Shown here piece by piece: positions 58,610 to 64,000 of a stretch of DNA of 64,000 nt. How positions within the stretch are numbered: the first letter of the stretch is position 1; each line of letters opens with the position of its first letter. The notes beneath the pieces are model-generated. The model made no database searches. It was not told the DNA's origin and saw only the letters and a program-made list of their open reading frames with translations. Position numbers and translations under genes: made by a program. This stretch comes from Neoscytalidium dimidiatum (taxonomy: Eukaryota; Ascomycota; Dothideomycetes; Botryosphaeriales; Botryosphaeriaceae), in NCBI GenBank assembly GCA_037367355.1, contig CM074696.1, positions 3,100,001 to 3,164,000 on the forward strand, given 5' to 3'.

Positions 58610-59920
58610 ATGTCTGAGACCAATGGCACCGCCAGAAATGGCGTCTTTGGTCGTGTCCACGATGGTGTTCACGCCGGTATGTTCGAAGCGCTTCTATTCT
58701 CTGCCTACGCGTACCCATGCCACGCGCTTGTCTCCGAAACAGCGGATCGCCGATCCTCGCATGCTCCCCGTCGACACAATCAACCGGATGCTCAGCACAG
58801 CCAAAGAGACGCGCGAGGCATATGCAGGTGAAAGCTTGGGCTGCATGCAGTTCCAGGTGCAGTGTGCAAATTCTCGCGCACCCGATCACGCTCTCGTCGG
58901 ACCACTTGTGAGCTGTGCCCGGAGCTCCGGAATACCTTGTTGTCACGGCTTTTGCAATTTTGTGCACTGCCCTTACCTCTCCAGAATTCTACTTACTGTT
59001 ATTGCTGCGCAGTCAATCCATTCAAAACTCACTCCGATCCCTCGGTCGAACGTGTTGTCACCCTCAAGATCCTGACCGCTATTTCGTATATTGTCGTTCT
59101 CGTCCATGCCATCTACTACACCTTCGCCAGACCCCACGAGGGCCAGGGCCCTCGACGCACCATCTGGGGCCAGAATGAAGCGAACAAGACCCCTTTCGCA
59201 ATGAACAGCATCATCACCTCCATTTACTGGATCATCCTCTTCGTGCTGCAAATCGGCTACTCCTACCACCTATACTCGGCCGAGCGCGAGACGGTCAAGG
59301 CTGCCACCAATGTCGGCGGCCACTTCATCGTCCACAATCTCTTCCTGTTCGGCTTCATCCAGCTGTGGGTGCGCTCCTTTTTCTGGCTCGGCGAGTTCCT
59401 GCTCGTCCTGAACTTCTTCAACCTGAGCGCCGCATATTTCCGCCACAGCACCACCCCGCGCACCATCCATATTGCGGTCGTCAGCGGCCCTCTAGCTTGG
59501 AACTTCGTCGCTCTGTATTGGTGTGGAGCTGCGGCGGTGCATGCGCACAACTTGCCTGCAAGGATTGTAGCGAACATCTTCATTTGGGGCATTCTGGTGT
59601 ACGGCGGTTTCTTCTTGGTGGTGTACAAGGACTACACCATTGGGTTCGAGTTGTCCGTGCTCGCTGCGTGTCAGTCTTCCCCTGTTTCTCCACAAACTAG
59701 CTATGACTGCTAACGTGTCCTCCTCACAGCTATTGGCGTTCACCAATTCTTACACCATATCATCTCTTTTCAGTGGATCTTCGCCTTCGTTATTATGGGT
59801 GTTCTTTTCGTCGTCTCACTGGCCGTCGGCGTTCCCGGCTTGATTGGCCACGATCCGTTCAAGCGCGGAGAGATTGTCAGTGAGGACCGCGAGAGGGCGC
59901 CGTTACTGGCGGACGATTAA
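58610..59920 (+). CDS. DUF1774-family polytopic membrane protein
   Basis: Three exons, 58610..58676, 59013..59669 and 59730..59920, give 304 residues. The joins read DGVHAV-NPFKTHSDPSVERV and LAAS-IGVHQFLHH. The protein has about seven membrane segments and the conserved DUF1774 features: NPFKTHSDP, the TFARPHEGQGPRRTIWGQNEAN loop followed by FAMNSIITSIYWI, and GHFIVHNLFLFGFIQLWV. The family is fungal and uncharacterised; a role cannot be assigned. The first intron (336 nt) is unusually long for this window and could hide a small exon. The ATG at 58610 is in good context and gives a short cytosolic N-terminus. Confidence 0.85.
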
Positions 59921-60583
59921 GGGTGACAATCCATTCGACGCATCGTCATAGCAGGCTGATCTCTCGAGAAGCACCCGCAAACTCTCCGGGGAGATCTTGG
60001 TTGCAGTGATGCCACAAATAGTGACGTTATGGTTCATGGCACACTGCACGGTCTCACGGTCGCCTTTTAAATTATCTGCACTGCTTCTAGCGAGCATTGG
60101 GAACAATTCTCTTTCTGAATGTTTTATGTTTGGACGGGGAAACGGAAAAAAAAACAATAGCTGACATGATCACGAGTGTGGCATTATTGGAGAAACGGCG
60201 AGCTTGTATGGAGAACTGGACTGCTTTAATTGTCGGTACAAGAGTGATTCCCCCTTCGTTTTGAACCATCTAGTTGACTATTTTTTTTTTTTCTGCGAAG
60301 AAGATTTTTTGGCTGAAATAAGCTGAACCAGACGATGCTGACAGGGGGCTGCAGTGCTAAGTTATTAATTGAACTGATTTTTTTCAATTCATATGAAGGA
60401 TAGAGTCTACTTCATGCTTAGCACGTGTCTGAAGCAGATAAACTTTCTTAACAAATACTGGACCAAGCGGAGCCTCTGAATCCCACCATATTGGAGTAAA
60501 ATATTTACCTCCAACACCTCACTTTCTGGCGTATTGGAGATTCGAGAGAGGGCAGTCGTGTACCGGAATGCGCTATCCTATTG
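59921..60583. other. Convergent 3' spacer
   Basis: 663 bases between convergent stops, AT-richer, with a T12 tract at 60281-60292. No gene seen. Confidence 0.6.
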
Positions 60584-62429
60584 TTACTTCACTGGCAGCA
60601 GCCACGCCGCGATGGTAAAAGAGAAGTACCTGATCCCGCAAAAAGAAGGGGAGGGAGGAGTCAGCAAGCCATTCACCAAAAAAAAAAAAAAAAAAACAAC
60701 GTTCTCCCCATATCCATCACTCCCCATAGTCGGATCGGTTCTCTGTGGGAACTCACAAGACCAGCAGGATTGCGCCCTTCAGATAATTTCCCCGCCCGTC
60801 CTGCAGCACCACCCCGCTCGCCCACGCCCCGGCCCCGGCCGCGACCAGCGGCAGGAGTCCCGGCGCCTCGAGCGTCACGGGTCGGTCGATCGCCCAGCCG
60901 AGGAGAACGAGGAGGGGGACGAGGAGTAGGGCTGCGTGCAGCGTGGGGAGCTCGGTTGCGACGAGCGCGCTGTTGGGGGCGCGGCGGTAAGAGGATCGCG
61001 TGGCGGCATGGAGTTCGTGGTGGTGGAGGAGGAGAGGGAGGAGGACGAGGAGGGGGAGGGAGATGTGGCTCGAGATAAGAGTGGTCAGAGCGGGGGCGAG
61101 GAGAGTGCTGTGGATGGGGATGAGGCATGTGAGGGCGACGAGGACGAGACCGAAGGCGGAACGACTGCGTGTGGTGGAGGACAGGGATGGTCGGTGAGGA
61201 TGAGCGGGCGTGGTGGCGGCACTTTCATCGTCTAGGCTTTCGCTTGAGAAGAGCGACGCGTGCGTGATGTTTCGGAAGAGCCAGTATGCCATGTAAATGA
61301 GGACGGATGTGATGGCGGCGCCGCGAGAGAAGATGAGTATGGCGGTGGAGCGGCTAGCCGTCGGGGCCGAGCCGTCATCATCCAGGTATGCGAGAGTCAA
61401 GAGACTGCAGATGACCAAGGGTACCACGCCGACCATTTTGAGGGACGTGGTGGTGGAGACGGCGGCTGGATTGTAATTCTGGACGCGCTGGGTCATGCTG
61501 CCGCTTAGGCAGCCAAGGCCGAGCCCCAGGAGACTGCGTGTTAAAATACTTCCGGGGATGATGAATTGTACGATGCGGTATTCATGAGTGTAGACGGCCC
61601 ATGCGCCGATCTTGAAGGAGATTAGTTCCCTACTTTCTGCTCGCTCAAAGTGCTACTGCACAAGGTAAAAGTTACTCACACAGAGCCATGCTGGATTAGT
61701 CCATATAACCTCACCGATGAAGGAATACCGAGCTAAGTTCGGACGCCGAATGTGCCTAAGATCCTCGAAGAGGGCAGCGGCCAGAAACGAGCATGTTCCG
61801 AGAGCAAGGGCGTTGAGAATCAGAATGATTACGAAGTGCCAGCTCAGAAAGTATGATAGGAGACCCAACGGCACAAAGATGGCGCCACTGGTGTGGTATA
61901 GATTCGTCCCCAAGAGCCGTCTAAGGTTCTCGATGAAGAGCGCCTTGATTGTTCGGGCCGGTCGGAAGAGGGAGTTGCTGGTGCGTCTCAGTATTCTGCC
62001 TCCAATTGCAAACCGTCCCATCATCTTGAGCTCTTCATCTTCATCTTCATCCATTCCATCGTCAGCTGGCGTGGAGTCGTAATTGGGTCGATGGAGGAGG
62101 CCCTGTTCCTCGTCTCCGTAGGCCAGCAGAGTCTCCAGCTCGCCCTGTCGGACAGGAATGGACGAGGTTGGCCAGACAGCGGTTCCCAGGTCCGCAGCCT
62201 CACTAAATACTTGCGAAGGTCTGTTCGGAAAGGATGGCCGAGGCGGCTTCGCCGATAAAGACTCCAAACCAGCGTCAGAGCTGGTAGCATTCCGTAATGA
62301 GCTGACGGAAAGAGATGCTAGAGGTTGTCCTGGCCTAGATCCGGACGTTTTGTCGAGTGCCGGCCCTTGAGATGACGGATCATGTTGCTCATCCCTTTGA
62401 AGGAACCCGAAGTGGGTCATAGGGGGCAT
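60584..62429 (-). CDS. Degenerate CaCA-family exchanger-like protein
   Basis: Three exons, 61680..62429, 60757..61610 and 60584..60629, give 549 residues. The last 127-nt intron contains an A19 tract (+ strand); skipping it adds YFSFTIAAWLLPVK and a stop. The N-terminus (1-150) is disordered and acidic. The membrane part aligns with Vcx1-type exchangers in order: FLAAALFEDL, YRIVQFIIPGSILTRSLLGL (compare the IVQASLLGSILSNLLL type), VPLLVLLGWAIDRPVTLE and VLQDGRGNYLKGA. In alpha-1 the GN-x-x-E motif is TNPAW, so the essential Glu is Trp248. In alpha-2 the motif is LHHHE, keeping Glu449 but losing GN. It is therefore unlikely to be a normal Ca2+/H+ exchanger; a sensor, regulatory subunit or altered transporter is possible. 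A canonical relative lies at 9897..11507. Confidence 0.75.
60678..60696. repeat. A19 homopolymer tract inside an intron
   Basis: Nineteen consecutive A residues on the + strand within the last intron of the degenerate exchanger gene; on the transcribed strand it is a T tract within the intron. Confidence 0.9.
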
Positions 62430-63379
62430 CGTAGCTGGAGTTTTCCGTGCAAGTCGTCGATAAGGCTGCCCATTGAGGTGGAAAAGCTTAAGTTGAAGGG
62501 TGATGTAAGCGTCTCCAACGGCCGTGGAAGTGGAAGTTGGCCGGTATCTTCTTTAAGTACGTTTCACTTAGCTGCAAATGAGGGCCGGTAGTGGTTTCTT
62601 ACAGGACGCTGGAACGCGTGGTCCAGCCTCCCTTTAAGGTCCCGTGGTATCACGGGGCGACAAGACGGACTGACGAATGACAAGGCTGTCAAGGCCTCAG
62701 GCACTAAAACCCGAGACTTTTAGTGCGGAGCCTATGCCCACACCCAAGCCTCACAGCCTCACTCACAGAATCTTTAACGAGTCGATCACCTTCTCCTTCA
62801 TCGGCACCGCGTTTATCGGAAGTTACGCGTTGGTGCTGACTCGATAAGATGGCTGACAAGCAAACACTGCCCCGTTTCAGTGGCAAACCTATCACAGCAA
62901 GTCGCCGCGGCGCGAATAGAGTGGCTCAGGTGACATCACCGAGGGCGCATCTTGTGATGATCTGGAACTCACACCTTGTGACAACACATCCTCCTTTGCT
63001 TGGACTAGCTTGTCTTCTGCTGCTATACCAATGCGTATGATATTTTCTCAACCCAGTCGGTTACGGCTGCATGGTTAAAGAGTAGTGCACAATCTTATTT
63101 CCTTGGAACAGGGAATTGTAGGGACACATTGACGACAATGTGAAGGGCCAGGATTCGTGTGGCATGGGTACTGCTGGTTGCATCTTTGGTTCGGAGCGGG
63201 AGATCCGCTTGTTCGCATCCAGTGTACCTTGCTACGGAAGGGGCGGAGTCGGCACGCGGCGGGGAATGTCAGACAAGCCTAAGAACCCAAGGTGTCTTGG
63301 CATCCAACGGATCGTATTCGCAGTTCAGACACTGCATTTCTACACAGACGTCTGCCTTTACTTCCAAACACTACATCCT
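62430..63379. other. Spacer, 950 bases
   Basis: Promoter of the exchanger-like gene and 3' flank of the gene at the right edge. No gene supported. Confidence 0.55.
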
Positions 63380-64000
63380 CTAGCTTACATCGTTCTTCGG
63401 ACACTGCGGATAATTGTCTGGTTGCAAAGAAACGCCGCCATGCATAGAGAAATTGTATCCGCTGGCATCCTCTTGGAGAAATTCTTGCCAGGAAATATCA
63501 TCCAACAGCATAATGTCTGGGCCTTGTGTTTCGTTGTACCCTGATGGACCTTCTCCAACATCGAGTAGGGGAGAGTGTGAGACGGTGGCAGATTGTGTCA
63601 ACGCAGGCCGCTCGAAAGATTGGTCAGATGATTGCTGCCGTCCAAAAGATGCATTTCCCACAGAATCGTATCCCGAATCAGCCGCCTCGCTCGCTCTACG
63701 TTTCTCTTTCCGGGTAGGAGCAGCATGAGAGCCTGGCGCCGGTGCGATGTACGCATCGTTCACCTCGGATTCCGGAGGGCCAACGAACATTCGCTCAACG
63801 CTGTTGGTATCCGGTACGACTGATCGCACGCTTGTCCTCACTTCAGTTGTAGCATCTTCGTCTAACTCTGGACGTCCGTTGTTGCCCGCTATCACGTGTG
63901 ATCCCGCCTCGCGGCCGTGGAAAATCGCGAATAAATGCTCCTGGCACATGCGAACAATTTCCGGAAGCCGACTCAGCAATCTTTCCTCCGTACCATTTGT
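63380..64000 (-). CDS. Unidentified protein, C-terminal part (partial at right edge)
   Basis: A frame of about 206 codons is open from the window edge to a TAG at 63380-63382. The visible part starts TNGTEERLLSRLPEIVRMC, then becomes Ser/Asp/Glu-rich and disordered with a KEKRRASEAADSGYDS segment, and ends with an acidic patch (IMLLDDISWQEFLQED) that resembles the activation tails of fungal transcription factors. No domain is recognisable; the N-terminus is outside the window. The last codons AAC GAT are followed by GTAAGC, a possible donor, so the true C-terminus may lie in a further exon (an acceptor GTGTAG ends at 63342). Confidence 0.55.
   Translation of the reverse strand, partial: TNGTEERLLSRLPEIVRMCQEHLFAIFHGREAGSHVIAGNNGRPELDEDATTEVRTSVRSVVPDTNSVERMFVGPPESEVNDAYIAPAPGSHAAPTRKEKRRASEAADSGYDSVGNASFGRQQSSDQSFERPALTQSATVSHSPLLDVGEGPSGYNETQGPDIMLLDDISWQEFLQEDASGYNFSMHGGVSLQPDNYPQCPKNDVS

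Overview
The window looks like a chromosome segment of a filamentous ascomycete (Pezizomycotina). Genes are interrupted by short GT..AG introns of about 48-70 nt with CTAA-type branch sites, spacers are moderately GC-rich, and the families are typically fungal: Fungal_trans/C2H2 regulator, PTH11/SAT4-type 7-TM protein, DUF1774, Hos3-type deacetylase, Bir1, Tam41. I cannot place it below that rank. Many genes only make sense after splicing, so exon joins were worked out by hand from splice sites and family motifs and are given in each entry.

Layout. 0-2.4 kb: C-terminus of a CobW-type GTPase (+) converging on an F-box protein (-). 2.4-7.7 kb: long leader with uORFs, then a two-finger C2H2/Fungal_trans regulator. 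9.9-11.5 kb: a CaCA-family cation/proton exchanger. 11.5-16.4 kb: gene-poor. 16.4-18.3 kb: a charged protein of unknown function. 19.3-22.9 kb: AP-1 beta adaptin (-) head to head with EMC4 (+). 23.6-24.6 kb: AN1 zinc-finger protein. 25.4-27.7 kb: phenol 2-monooxygenase-like flavoprotein. 29.1-30.2 kb: four-TM protein. 30.2-31.7 kb: AT-richer spacer with one weak spliced candidate. 31.7-33.8 kb: JMJD5-like JmjC protein (-). 35.0-36.9 kb: 7-TM PTH11-like protein (-). 36.9-40.3 kb: gene-poor. 40.3-41.8 kb: histidinol-phosphate aminotransferase (-). 42.2-46.6 kb: Bir1 (-) head to head with Tam41 (+). 48.5-48.8 kb: a 65-aa microprotein gene (-). 49.2-59.9 kb: GH47 mannosidase, queuine tRNA-ribosyltransferase, Hos3-like deacetylase and a DUF1774 protein, all +. 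60.6-62.4 kb: a degenerate CaCA paralogue (-). 63.4-64.0 kb: C-terminus of an unidentified protein (-).

The genes are mostly unrelated housekeeping and regulatory functions: membrane traffic and ER insertion, mitochondrial lipid synthesis, chromosome segregation, histidine synthesis, tRNA modification, chromatin. There is no biosynthetic cluster, no recognisable intact transposon and no prokaryote-style system. The points most worth a second look are small ones: a second exchanger-like protein that has lost its alpha-1 glutamate, a four-copy LQDxGGLL motif in the tail of the 7-TM protein, a hidden 65-aa gene with a 14-nt first exon, a uORF whose stop overlaps a regulator's start codon, and a deacetylase-flanking TGT gene with a 10-nt micro-exon and an apparent GC-AG intron.
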